Origin: Grammothele lineata
Taxonomy: Eukaryota > Basidiomycota > Agaricomycetes > Polyporales > Polyporaceae
NCBI GenBank assembly: GCA_002150815.3
Contig: NDFF03000150.1
Span: 163,910-227,909 of the forward strand
Length of the DNA stretch: 64,000 nucleotides
Reading direction: 5' to 3'
The notes beneath the pieces were generated by a model. That model was not told where the DNA came from, did no database searches, and was given only the letters and a program-made list of their open reading frames with translations. Shown here in pieces: positions 25,058 through 35,679 of this stretch (position 1 is its first letter; each line of letters starts with the position of its first letter). The position numbers were made by a program, and so were the translations under genes.

Positions 25058-27099
25058 ATGGAAGTCGCCGCCTCGCGAGAAACCTCCCAAGCTCCCGCAG
25101 CCACCCCGCCCTCCACCTCCCACCACCCCTACACCTCCAAGAAGCGTAAACACGCCGCGCTCGCCCACGCCGCAGCCGCCTCCCCCGCCCCCTCCGACCC
25201 CGGCGTGACCCCCGCGCCCGAGAACGTCGTCCTCAGCGCCCGCGCCGACCTCGCACACCGCCCGCGCCTCACCATCTCCCGCCACCCCGTCTTCGTCCCC
25301 GCTCCCGCCCCCGGCCCCGGCTCGCCCTTCTTCACCACCGAGCCCCTCTGCTTCAACCGCCTCGGCTTCCGCTACACCCCCGCCGGCCTCTCCCCGCCCG
25401 GGGCCGCGGCGGTCTTCCGCACGATCGAGAGCGCGCCCCCGTGTTATAGGGTGTCGTGGGAGGACCGCAGCCCGTTCGTCCGCGCGACGCAGGACGGGCT
25501 GAGTCTGCAGGGCGAGAAAGGCTTCCGCTCCGCACGGTGCAACGCGCCCGTCCGCGACGGCCGGTGGTACATCGAGGTCGAGATCCAACCCCCCGCTAGC
25601 ACGGGCGCCGCTGGCGCTGCAGGGGGACGCGCGACGCGGCGCGAGGGCGCTCACGTGCGGCTCGGGTGGGCGAGGCGCGAGGCGCCGCTGAACGCGCCGG
25701 CGGGGTACGACGGCTACAGCTACGCGGTGCGCGACAAGACGGGGGAGAAGGTGCACCTCTCGCGCCCGCGGCCGTACGGGCGGCCGTTTGGGGCCGGGGA
25801 CGTCGTGGGGATGTACGTTTGTTTGCCCCCGCGGCGGACGGGCGACCCAAGGGACCCGTACGACCCGGCGCATGTGAAGAGGGAGAGGATCGCGATCGAG
25901 TTTAAGGGGCAGGAGTATTTTGAGAGCTTGGAGTACCCGCAGTCGAAAGAGATGCTCGCGCTCATGGACGCGAGCGACCGGGCGAAGGCGACGGACGCGA
26001 AGAGCGTGCCGTCCTCGTCGACGAAGAAGAGCGCGACGGTGAAGAACGTGCCTGCAGCCGGGCGCGGGGGAAAGGGCGGCGTGCCGGAGACCGCGCCGAT
26101 GCGCCCGCTGCCGACATTAGGACCCGAGTCGTACGTCGCGTTCTTCATTAACGGGGAGAGCCAGGGCATCGCGTTCCAGGACTTGTACGACTACCGGCCC
26201 TTGCGCAAGCCCCCGGGAAAGTCCGCGCACAAACCGCGAGCAGCAGCGAAAGAGGGCATCAAGGAGCACAAGGAGAACCCGTTCGACGACGGGACCCTCG
26301 GGTACTATCCCTTCATCTCGCTCTTCAACGGCGCGCAGGTGCGCATCAACCCCGGACCGGATTTCAAGTTCCCCCCGCCGCCGGACATCGACGCGGTCGT
26401 CGTGAACCCAGGGGCGGACATCAAGCCTCAGCCGGAGGCGGCGCGGACGTGGCGGCCGATATGCGAGCGGTACAGCGAGTTCATGCAGGAGCAGTGGGTG
26501 CTGGACGAGGTGGAGGAAGAAGAGACGAAGAAGGCGCAGAAGGCACAACCGGTGAGCACCGCGTTTCTGTACCGCTGGCTGTTCGTGCAAATGCTGACCC
26601 ATGGACGTAGCCCCCAGACGCCGAAGAAGAAAAGACGAAGAAAGACAAGGCCGAGCACCGCCCGACCAAAAAGAAAGCCGCGCCCGCCGCCAAACGCGAG
26701 CGCAAAGGCAAGTCCGCGCACGACGGCGAGCCCGCGTCCAAACGCACAAAGACCTCCGCCGCCGCCGCCGCTTCTGCAGCGCGTCTGCACTCGCCTGCAC
26801 TCGGGTCCTTTGCCCGCCGCGAACAGTCCGCGACGCTCTCGAAGGCGGCACCGAGCGAGGGCCCGGGCACGCGCGAGGGCAGCGTGAGCGAGCGCGTGCC
26901 GTCCCCCGCGCCGACGGCGTCGAGCCTCGACGCGCAGATCGCGGGGCTTGCGGGCTACCACGACGCGAGCGCGTACAACACGGACTACGAGGAAGGTGGC
27001 GGTGGCGGTGGCGCGGAAACGGATGGGGACATGGACGTCGTGGAGATGGACCCCATCGAGGAGGCGGTAGCGTACTCGTACGGGCTGCCCCGCCGGTAG
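25058..27099 (+). CDS. BRE2: BRE2/ASH2-like SPRY subunit of COMPASS
   Basis: Two exons (25058-26551, 26611-27099) encode 660 residues. The N-terminal 90 residues are Ala/Pro-rich with a basic patch KKRKH that may act in nuclear import. The SPRY domain follows: PCYRVSWEDRSPFVRATQDG, then ARCNAPVRDGRWYIEVEI, HVRLGWARREAPLNAPAGYD, GYSYAVRDKTGEKVH and GAGDVVGMYVCLP, resuming after a charged insert at YVAFFINGESQGIAFQDLYD and GYYPFISLFNGAQVRINPGP. This is the architecture of yeast Bre2 and the C-terminal half of ASH2L, a core subunit of the Set1 histone H3 Lys4 methyltransferase complex. The PHD/winged-helix half of animal ASH2L is absent, as in yeast. Exon 2 encodes a Lys/Glu/Ala-rich nuclear tail with several basic clusters. 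Confidence 0.92.
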
Positions 27100-27420
27100 C
27101 GGCTCCCCGGAGGACCTTCGTTCGTGATTTTCGACTTGTTGTACACTGGACCCAGGCGGGACTGTGCGGTTTGTAGGGACGATGTAGACTGTGCATTACA
27201 TATTACAGGATAGTAATACTTAGTAGATACAGTGGGGGTATGAGAGGGCGAGCGAGTGGGGGCAAAGCACAGAGCAGTAGTCAAAGCTGCTGAAGGAGTG
27301 AGGACCTGGAAGGCGGCAACGCGCGAGTTGGAAGATTAACGACAGTGGGGGGCGAGCGCGCCAAATTAGGCGGTCAGGATACGAACGAAGGTAGGGGCGA
27401 AAAGAAGATCAGGCAGCCAA
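27100..27420. other. Convergent 3' region of BRE2 and the PhoD-type gene
   Basis: These 321 bp between two stop codons hold both 3' untranslated regions. Nothing else is recognised. Confidence 0.5.
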
Positions 27421-30400
27421 TCATGACCACCGTGGAGGCGGGGCGCGGACGGTGTAGCCAGTGGTCTGGCCATAGCCCTTTTGGATCTCGACGCGGATAT
27501 CCCAGATGAGGTCGCCGGAGGAGGGGTCCCAGTTGACGCTGCACCAGTTGCGCTTGCCCATGATGTATTTGCTCTTTGGTGGTGACCCGTCTGTGTCGCG
27601 CTCGAAGACGGGGATCTGCGCAACAGTCAGCTGGAAATATAAGTACGATCTAGGGGCACGCTTACCATGGACTCATCGGTCTCCGCGTGATGCAGGGTTT
27701 TGTGGGTTTTGGTAGCAAGCGTAGAAACCATCGTGATGACGCCATTAGGGGGTCTGCATAATGCCACGTCAATATTCATCACATCACCGACTCGTCGTTA
27801 CTCACGGCGTATTAACGATAGCACCTATCCGACTAGCAGTCAGCCAATATCCAATTACGCAACAAAAGAAACAACCCACTCGTGACAATGTTCAACATAT
27901 ACCTCGGATCGTTCGCAGGAGGCACGTCCTGCCTCTTCTTCTCGCGAACGAGCGTCTTGAGCACGCCCACCGCAGAGCAGTGCACGTCGCCCGAGACGAT
28001 GCTCACGCGCGTGTGCGTCTCCATAGCGTACTTTTGCAGCTCCAGGATGAACCAGTTCCGCTCCCGCTGTCGACGAGGATCAGGGGCTCCGTACGTCATG
28101 GAAATTCAAAAAGAAAGGAATGGAAATTCGCAGCGTACCTTGTGCGCCTTGGCGGTCCAATGGTCGTTCTGCGATTCGGACGGAGATCAGTCAGGTCCAG
28201 GACCTATAGACACCCATAGGACATGATTAGACGTACGAGATCGTCCAATAGCTCCGCGTCGGCGTTGAACTTGTTCACGAAACCCGAGAGCCCGAGCGAG
28301 CCGTTCCGACCCAGCGCGACAAGGGGGTTGAGTTTTGAGTCGAGTGCGTTTTCGAGGAAGACCATCCGGGGGTAGGCCACGGGGATACCTAGTGCAGAAG
28401 TGAAATTCAGCGACAAGTAGCGGGCGAAACGGAGCTTCCGCTTACCAGTCTGAATGACGAGATGCTCTACTGTTCGGGGCAGCGCCCGCATCCGCGCGAA
28501 GACGGCGCTGTATTCGTGGTTGCTGCACACCTGGTTCTTCTTTCGCTCCGCTCTAAGTGTTACGGTCGGCCACGCTGGAACATGCGGCACGAGCGAGGGT
28601 GCACGTACCGGCAGTCAAGCAGGAGCATTTGGACATGCGGGCCCAGATACGACAAGAACGAGTGCGAGGGGTATGGGATGTACGGCCCCTGGGCGCCGAT
28701 GATGAGTGACTTGAACGGATGGCGTCGGTCGTCGATGCCGTCAATCTCGACTATACTGCCGTTCAGTACATCCTTACCGTACGATCTTCGTACGACTACC
28801 TACCGTTGATGAAGCACTGGAATAGGAGGAAGAAAAAGTATCCCCGCGACCCAATTCTAAACGCGAACGGTCACTAAAGTCAGCAAGGACCTCCGGCACT
28901 AGCAACGCGTGCCTACGTGTTGAACACGGGCGACATCATCAGGTCGTCCGGATCTGTGATATCACTGTGTGAGCACAGACCGCAGTGCGCAACGAAGGGC
29001 TTGGCACTTACAGCTTCCGAAACCATCAATCTTTTTTACGTTCAGAAGGCATCAGCGACGAGTACACGGGGAGTGCACATCCCATAAGTAGGGCTTACCA
29101 GATCTGCGTTGTCATGTTAGCGCGCGTGTAGGGGACACCTTACCAGACTCTGCTCACCGTGATCATCTAGAAAACGGGCTAAGTCAGCGACGGTATACTA
29201 CGTTGACCGAGCGAGAAATTCGCCGCACCAAGCATGTTCAACATCGGTCTGTCGCAAAGAGCATATAGTCAGCGCATACACCCAGCCTCCAAACCCGCAC
29301 AGCACGGTACGCACATCGTGCTATTCGCCCTCGCGAACGCCCCGCTCCTAAACGACTGGCAATAATGGTTAAAGAAAAACCTATCAATCGTGACGCGCAT
29401 CTCCTCAGTGAGACGGTACGCCTTCTTCGCCTCGGGCTTGGCCTGGGTGACCCAGTCCTGGAGCTCGGGCTCGCGCACGATGCTGTCGCAGTAGAGCTGG
29501 TCGCCGCCGCCCATGAGCACGTGGAACGGCTTCTCGGCGTGGTGCTCGAGCAGGTCCATCCAGACCGGGTCGTACCCGCTCTTGAACCCGGGTCCGCGGA
29601 AGTCGTCCGGGTTCACGCCCGCACTAAAGCCATTACACTGAATGGGACGTGAGACTCGTGAGTTCACGGTTGGGGGCGCGGCGGGGCGCGAAAAGACGCG
29701 TGGTGGAGAGGTGTAAGGCGTACCGAGTAAGCAGCCCAGCGCATGTTCTGATTACGGCCCGGCACGAAGAAGTTGAGCTCGATGCCATTATTTATGGTAT
29801 AGTTGATCTTCATCTCGTGCGAGCTCAGGGGTATCTCGATCATGAAGCGCCAGAAGGTGAACGTCCTGTGGCGAGGTTAACAGTCTGCCCCGTACGAAAG
29901 ACAGTAGCGGACGCACCCTCCGTTACCGTAGTGGACATAAAGCTCTGTTCCCTCCACGCGTCGATGCTCGGAAACCCCGCCGTTTGCGTGCTGTGCTTCG
30001 TCAGATGTCGGAGAGACGGGCGCGACAATTGACATGGGATCCGCGGGGTGCGGGCCGAGGTCGAACGACTGGCCGTGCTTGCGCGTCGAGACGTGCCGGC
30101 CGAGCCCGTTCAAAGGCGCCTGGCTCGGGTCCCAGCGGTATGTGAGAGTCGGAAGGGGCTCGTACACCGACCCGGCATCCGCAGCTATTCGAGCGCACCG
30201 CCCAAAGGGATCAGCATCCTCGTCCGACGCGTACCGGAAGCCAAGCAGATGTATGCGGGGATGGGGGACAGGGACCGGAACGGAATGGAACGCGACACTC
30301 ACTCACAATCATCGCCGCGCCGCGCCAGACGCCCATCTCGTCGACGGTGTCGTAGCGCAGGAGGGGCCCGGCCATGAACTGGAGGAAGGGGGACATGCGG

Positions 30401-30809
30401 GCGACGCGGAGGTGTTTGGAGCGCTCGACGGCGTTCATGCCGGAGAAGAGGGAGTAGGTCGACTCGGTGCGCGAGGCCTCGGACCAGCTCGCGCTGCTGG
30501 GGATGCGCGCGTCGCGCTGCCAGGAGGCATCTTTGGGCGGAAGCGGCGGCGGGGGTCCGAAGGAGGGCGCAGGCGAGGGCAGAGGGAGGTTGAAGCCGCC
30601 AATAAAGGGCTCTGCCATGGGCCCGACCTCCTCGACGGGCTGAAAACGGCCGTCGGGGCCGCGCACGGGTGTGCTCCATCTAGCTTCATCCTGCAAACGA
30701 GGACGCGTCGGGGGTGAGTGGCGGAGACCTCGGAGACACGGGCGGGAAGCGGAGAGTTCGGACTTGCCTTGTTTGCGCGGTGAAATGCGTGCCATCCTGG
30801 GTTGTCCAT
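27421..30809 (-). CDS. PhoD-type metallophosphatase, 19 exons
   Basis: Nineteen exons (30809-30768, 30690-30303, 30184-29917, 29865-29724, 29637-29315, 29248-29229, 29166-29158, 29103-29099, 29030-29012, 28953-28917, 28856-28804, 28750-28609, 28552-28446, 28388-28237, 28168-28139, 28066-27880, 27824-27806, 27753-27666, 27615-27421) encode 741 residues. Family blocks are continuous after splicing: SCNGFSAGVNPDDFRG, HVLMGGGDQLYCDSI, the metal-site motif LDDHDLIDGFGSY, HVQMLLLDCRAERK, and VSFVSGDVHC-like VSIVSGDVHCSAVGV near the C-terminus. The fold is that of a binuclear metallophosphatase of the PhoD superfamily; the substrate is unknown. The first intron has a GC donor (AAG|GCAAGT). The metal-site motif is split over exons of 20, 9, 5 and 19 nt. 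No signal peptide is visible at the N-terminus MDNPGWHAFHRANK, so a cytosolic protein is likely. Confidence 0.9.
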
Positions 30810-31329
30810 AAGTGTTGGTGGTGAGTCGTGTACGTGGGGCGCGCGGAGGATTCGCTGAAGAGGTAGATGGTCGCGCGGAAAGAGTCGGAGTGAGAAGGGA
30901 GAGAAGGAGAGGGGCCGAGGAAAGGGCTAACAGGAGACTCGGAGAGATGAGCTCTCGGCAAACAGCCAGCTGAGCCTCGAGCGCTGCACTAGCCGCTTGC
31001 CCGCTTACAACCGCCAAACAGCCGCCTAACGTTACGTACACGAGCGTTATAACAGGTTAATAGAACGCGTTCTATGTCCCATCACCGCACTGCTTATCAC
31101 TTCTGCGCTCCGCAACGACGGCCGGCCACACGGCGTGCTTCCGCACATGGCCACGACTCCGCACCCGGAGAGCTGTGCTTCGAGGATGCGCCCCGGGTCC
31201 GCACCCAGACATTTAATCCCGCTACCAGCGCAGCCATGATTCATAAGTAGCATTGATTCCGACAACCGAAACTTCCCCTCCATTCAAGCGTCCAGTACCC
31301 CGGTTCTAACCGATGCAACCATCGCCGCC
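30810..31329. other. Promoter of the PhoD-type gene and 3' end of SRV2
   Basis: These 520 bp separate two minus-strand genes. The part next to 30810 is C/T-rich on the minus strand. No further feature is seen. Confidence 0.5.
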
Positions 31330-33462
31330 CTACCCTGCGTGCTCCACCGCGCTCGTCACCAGCTTGCCACCCACAATCGTCGTGCGGAACATCTCCGGCA
31401 CGGGGTGCTCGTTGAACACCCCGTCCTCCTCGCCCTCGACCGGCAGGCTGATGTTGATCGCGCTGCACTTGGCTGTCGTGATCTCCACGTCCAAACAGTC
31501 CTTCGACAGGTACACCTGGCCCGAGTCCGTCGAGTCCAGCTGGATTGTTGGCGCCTTGCCTGTGATCTGCAGTGCGAAGGATGGCGAGTTCGTCACAGAA
31601 ACGGACGAGACGACCGAGTCCACGAGGACGCTCGTCTTTGTGCAGTTCACTATAAATATGCCATTAGCACCACAGCGCATGTCTCGCTAAACATTGTCAC
31701 GGACCGAGAGTGATCGCATTAACCTTGCCCTTGACGATGATTGTCGAGCTCTTGCAGCCGAAAAGGTTTACTGTCTGGTTAAGCTCGACATTCTCGACCA
31801 TGAGCGGGGAAACGTTCTCTTGGTATTCCTGCACGAGCGTCGTGTAAGCATTCTCTGACCAGCCCATTGCATGCAGATACACACGATTATCCACTTGTTA
31901 CCCTCCAGCGCAAGCTTAGGCGGCTTCTTGCCCATGAGTGCCTGTGGCTTACTGGGCTTGACCGGCTTCTTCGCGGCCGCTGCATCCACACACAAACACA
32001 ATCAGCATGACCTTCACCATCGCCAAATTAAGGGAAGCGACCAACCCGGGCTAGACGAGGACGAAGACGTCGCGGGGACAGTTCCGCTTGCGCGGAGCGC
32101 GGGGTTCTTGTGCGTCATCTCGCTCTTGTCGACCTTGCGCAGGCCCTTCGTGACGTCCGCGCCCCGGTTAAGCTGCTCGAACACCGCGGTGATGCCTCCA
32201 CCCGACGCCGCCGGCGCCGCAGCACCAGCCGCTGGAGGTGGGGGCGGAGGCGGCGGGCCTGGAGGAGGAGGGGGCGGAGGCGGTGGAGGACCTCCAGCGG
32301 CAGGAGTTGCGCTGGCCGAGGCCTTGAATTGGTCGACGCTTACGCCCTGGGGTGGGGTGTCAAGGGTGCATGGAAGGGAAGGGAGCGCGTAACGGGCTCA
32401 CAGTCGGATTCCAGACGAGCCCGGTGGTGTGGAACTCCATGATGTATTTCCGCATGTCCTCGAGGAGCGCGATGTACCCCTTCACCCACTCCCCGTGCTT
32501 AGGATCCCTAAGGACAAGTCAATTCCGCGTTCATGGGCGTGACAAACCGAGATACGAACTTCTCTTTGAAATCCTTGATCACACGATTCCCATAGAACTG
32601 CGTCGAATCCTTGATCTCGCCCACAAACGGGCCGGGTTTCGGGGACTGTCCACAAGTTCCCCATATTGTAGCGCACTCGATGTAGCCGGGGAGCACAACC
32701 GGCCACTCACCACAGTTATCCACCCAACGCACGGTGCGCCCTCCGCGACGGTCGAGAGGTGGTTAAACCAATCCCTGTCCTTCCTGTTCGCCTCCTTCGC
32801 GCGCGTGATCGCCTCGATGTCCTTCTGCAGTGGCCCGAGGAGCTTCTCGAACTGCGCCTGATCAGGCTTCTTGCACGAGCCCGCGATGAGCAGCAGCTCG
32901 CGGAGGTCCTTGAACTCTTGCTCGACCAGCCCGACCTACACGCGCGCGCGACCGATCCATGTTGACGGATGTACGTAGGTCAGCGGAATAGTTCTGGATG
33001 AGGCGTAGATTGATGGGATGAGCAATGTAAAGAGGACGCACCTGCTCGACTACGGACGGGATCGCGAAGCTCTTGGTGAGCTCTACGAACGGCTTCAAGC
33101 GGCCGTCGATAACTTGCTCATCGAACACGATGACGCTCCTCGGGAGTTCGGCCGGAGCTGCGGGAGCAGGAGGCGCAGCTGGGGCAGCAGCTCCATGAGG
33201 TGCTGGGGGCGGGACGGGTGTCGGCTCAGCGTTGGAGGGGGCGGAAGCGGCAGCAGGAGCGGAACCCTGCGCGGAGGGCGGGAGGTACGACGTCGCGAGC
33301 GACGCGAGGTCTTCGAGCCGCGAGGTCGTCGCCTCTAGCCTGTGCGCATTCGAGGGCGCCGTGAGCGACCGCTATGTAGTGCGAGTGCGGGCTAGAGCCA
33401 CGGGGCGCGGGGACGCACCTCTTGATGATCGTGGCAAGCGAGTGGAGGCCGCCGGAGGCCAT
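31330..33462 (-). CDS. SRV2: Adenylyl cyclase-associated protein (CAP/Srv2)
   Basis: Nine exons (33462-33419, 33339-33042, 32935-32711, 32645-32560, 32507-32402, 32346-32046, 31979-31885, 31828-31705, 31649-31330) encode 532 residues. The N-terminal helical part begins MASGGLHSLATIIKRLEATT, the motif of CAP proteins that in yeast binds adenylyl cyclase, followed by the helical folded domain with SPKPGPFVGEIKDSTQFYGN. The centre has two proline runs (about residues 265-285) and a WH2-like segment TKGLRKVDKSEMTHKNP. The C-terminal CARP beta-helix contains NLFGCKSSTIIVKGKVNAIT and ends KLVTSAVEHAG. CAP recycles actin monomers with cofilin and links actin to Ras/cAMP signalling. The start at 33460-33462 was chosen because an in-frame ATG at 33654 would add 64 Ser/Thr-rich residues not found in the family. 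Confidence 0.95.
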
Positions 33463-33797
33463 GGGGGGTTGTGCGTAGGACTGCGTGGTGGAGGTGTGTG
33501 CGGGGGAAACTTGGGACGTCGGAGACTGAGATGAGTGCAACGCGGTTGCGGTGAAGGATGTCGCCGCTGTGCAGGCCCAGCGCGCGTGGCTCGCCGCGGA
33601 CACGCTCGAGACCGGAACAGACCGATCGGCGACGCGCGTCCATGTTTCTTTCAATTGACTCCGCTCTCTCGAAGAGCTCAGGATTCTTTCAGGCGTACGG
33701 TAGCTTGACTAGTTTAAACTGACGGAGGAACGATCCCAAGAGCTCGTTTTTACGACTAAAAGCTCCTATCCATATACTCATCTCCAGTCTACACAGG
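33463..33797. other. Promoter of SRV2 and 3' end of the GGQ gene
   Basis: These 335 bp lie between two minus-strand genes. No specific motif is recognised. Confidence 0.5.
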
Positions 33798-34512
33798 CTA
33801 TGTGTCTTTATGAAGCACTAGCGTCCTCAGGCTCGAGAGCAGAGCCTGACTTGAGGAATACATAGGAGCGGAAGTATCACCGTCTTCCGAACCATCCTCG
33901 GCCACTGCTTCCCTACTCTCCTTGCTCTTCTGCTTCTTTTTGGCCTTCTTTCTCCGCCGCCGCTCACGTTCAATCTGCTTCGCTCTCTGCATTTCTTGCT
34001 TGGACAATCCGGGGTTGTAAATCGCATCCAGCTGATTCAGGAAGGTTTAGTGCGCCTTTAACGGCGGAGAACCCGGCCGCTGACCTTATCGAGCAATATC
34101 TTCCGTGCAATCTTTCTGTTCTGCTTCAGGGAACGTGTCTCTTGACAAGCTACACGGATTCCTGTTGGCTTGTGGAGGAGTTGTACATTATTCTCTGTCT
34201 TGTTCACAGACTGCCCGCCGGGACCACTGCCTGGGGATAATATGATATGCATTAACAGGGCATACAGTACATTCACAGATGTCTCGGCACCTCTAACGAA
34301 AGACTCATCGAGGTCCTCCTCCCTCAACTCTGGCACTACGCGTTCCTTGTGTGCTTTCTTGAGCTGGGAGTAGTACTTAGGGGGTAACCATAGAGGTTTG
34401 ACTTGCGGACTCGGTGCGGTCGAGAGTTCAGGACTGGTTGTCAATGACAACACCTAGTTCTAGATCGTGAAACAGACGGGCAGCAGTCTTTCGAAAACAA
34501 CCTACCCGACAT
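33798..34512 (-). CDS. Mitochondrial GGQ release-factor-like protein
   Basis: Exons 34433-34291, 34230-34085 and 34031-33798 are well supported and encode a short class I release-factor domain: [18 protein letters not shown] with the catalytic GGQ, then [20 protein letters not shown], and a C-terminal helix of almost pure Arg/Lys ([14 protein letters not shown]). Size (about 177 residues) and architecture match MTRFR (C12orf65)-type factors, which lack codon-recognition domains and rescue stalled mitochondrial ribosomes. The first exon is uncertain: an ATG at 34512 overlaps the last 11 nt of MZM1 and, with a donor at 34501 or at 34477, gives an in-frame protein starting MSG. No ATG exists in the exon 2 frame itself. 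The basic tail probably binds rRNA (family-based inference). Confidence 0.85.
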
Positions 34513-34957
34513 GCGCGTGAGGCTTCTTACTCGCCTGTTTGATGGAATCGTTGGAACCTAGCTCTGTGTGCTTGGTAAAGTTCACCTCTGCACTGGCAGT
34601 CAGCACACGCTGGTCACAACATCCCCAAGCGTAAAACGCACCCCAAACCTCCTTGCCCTCATCCTCGAGCTTCCTCGCCTGGACGATATTCCGGCGGAGC
34701 ACATCCGCGACCTCGTGCACGAGCGTGACCTTGCGCTCGAACTGCTGCGGGTCGAGCGTGGCGTCGTACGGGAGGAGCTCGTTGCGGACTTTGAGGCGGA
34801 ATGCTGCAACAACGTGGTGAGCACCCTGACACGACATGCGCGACACACGCTCACCGTTCCGTAAAACGACGTCCCCCGAGAATGTTGAGGCCGAGGCTCG
34901 TAGAGCCGTCCGGTAGGCTGATCGCGCGGATGCCAGAAGAGTTTGTGCGCTACTCAT
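34502..34957 (-). CDS. MZM1: MZM1/LYRM7-like LYR protein, complex III assembly
   Basis: Three exons (34957-34855, 34803-34642, 34587-34502) encode 116 residues. The sequence starts MSSAQTLLASARSAYRTALR with the LYR-type motif (here AYR), continues AFRLKVRNELL and LVHEVADVLRRNIVQARKLE, and ends VNFTKHTELGSNDSIKQASK, all typical of Mzm1. The family is a matrix chaperone that stabilises the Rieske iron-sulfur protein before it enters complex III. The donor at 34641 (GTGCGT) was preferred over reading through because it removes a 54-nt in-frame stretch that breaks the family pattern. The stop overlaps the proposed start of the downstream GGQ gene on the same strand. Confidence 0.9.
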   Translation of the reverse strand: MSSAQTLLASARSAYRTALRASASTFSGDVVLRNGERVSRMSCQGAHHVVAAFRLKVRNELLPYDATLDPQQFERKVTLVHEVADVLRRNIVQARKLEDEGKEVWGAFYAWGCCDQRVLTASAEVNFTKHTELGSNDSIKQASKKPHAHVG

Positions 34958-35679
34958 AGTCTGGGATATTATGACGAGGGCAACGCGGGCAAGGGCGGAT
35001 GCGACCGTGAGGCTGGAGTCGGGGAACCGGGAAGGGAGCGCCAGACGGCGGGGCACGGAGGATGCGCGTGTCACGCATCGGGGCAATGCACGTGTTGATC
35101 AGCCGAGATCTGGCGCGAGATCCGGCGCGCGACGCGTCCAAATATGGTCATTCCTGTGGAACGATGCGCAGGCGGGAGGGCCTACTTTTCCTCTTCGCTA
35201 TCCTCCACAACGTCCCGCGTCCAGAAAAAAGCTGTTGAAGCACATTTTGCACTCCGTATGACACGTACTGCTTCAGAAATGGGAAAATTCTAACCATACG
35301 TTGACTCTGCAGACGTCTCACAAGGGCACTGGCCCGCAAACTAGCCATCCCCGACCTCCTCCCCTTCTGTCCGTCCTAGAAAACGCGCATGGAGCTCGCC
35401 AAGGTCATTATCTCTCACTCCGAGGCACTTGGAAGCCTACGTAGCGTGTGGCAAAGGCGGATCGCGTCGTTCCTGAGATAGAGTCTCACGTGACACAGGA
35501 TTACAGTTTGTTGAATGGTTGGACGCGCCTCGGAGTCTGAACATCCTCTCTTCATCCCGTACCACCACCATCCCCCGCCCCCCTCCCGCGCGTGCGCTTC
35601 CGCCCTCATCCGCTGCCTTCCTGCGCTCCCCGCAAGCATCCCACACCAAGTCCCGCATATTCTAGCTCCTGCACAAGCA
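34958..35679. promoter_or_regulatory. Divergent promoter MZM1 / histone H1
   Basis: These 722 bp lie between two head-to-head starts. A C-rich leader (35555-35670) precedes the H1 start. No TATA box is evident. Confidence 0.5.

Noticed and set aside
33463..33654. Longer N-terminus for CAP starting at 33654
   Set aside because: The extra 64 residues are Ser/Thr-rich and unlike the family, whose proteins begin right at the conserved helix.
34502..35086. MZM1 as a single unspliced exon with a longer N-terminus
   Set aside because: Two introns with good borders restore the LYR-family pattern, and the extra N-terminus has no family counterpart.
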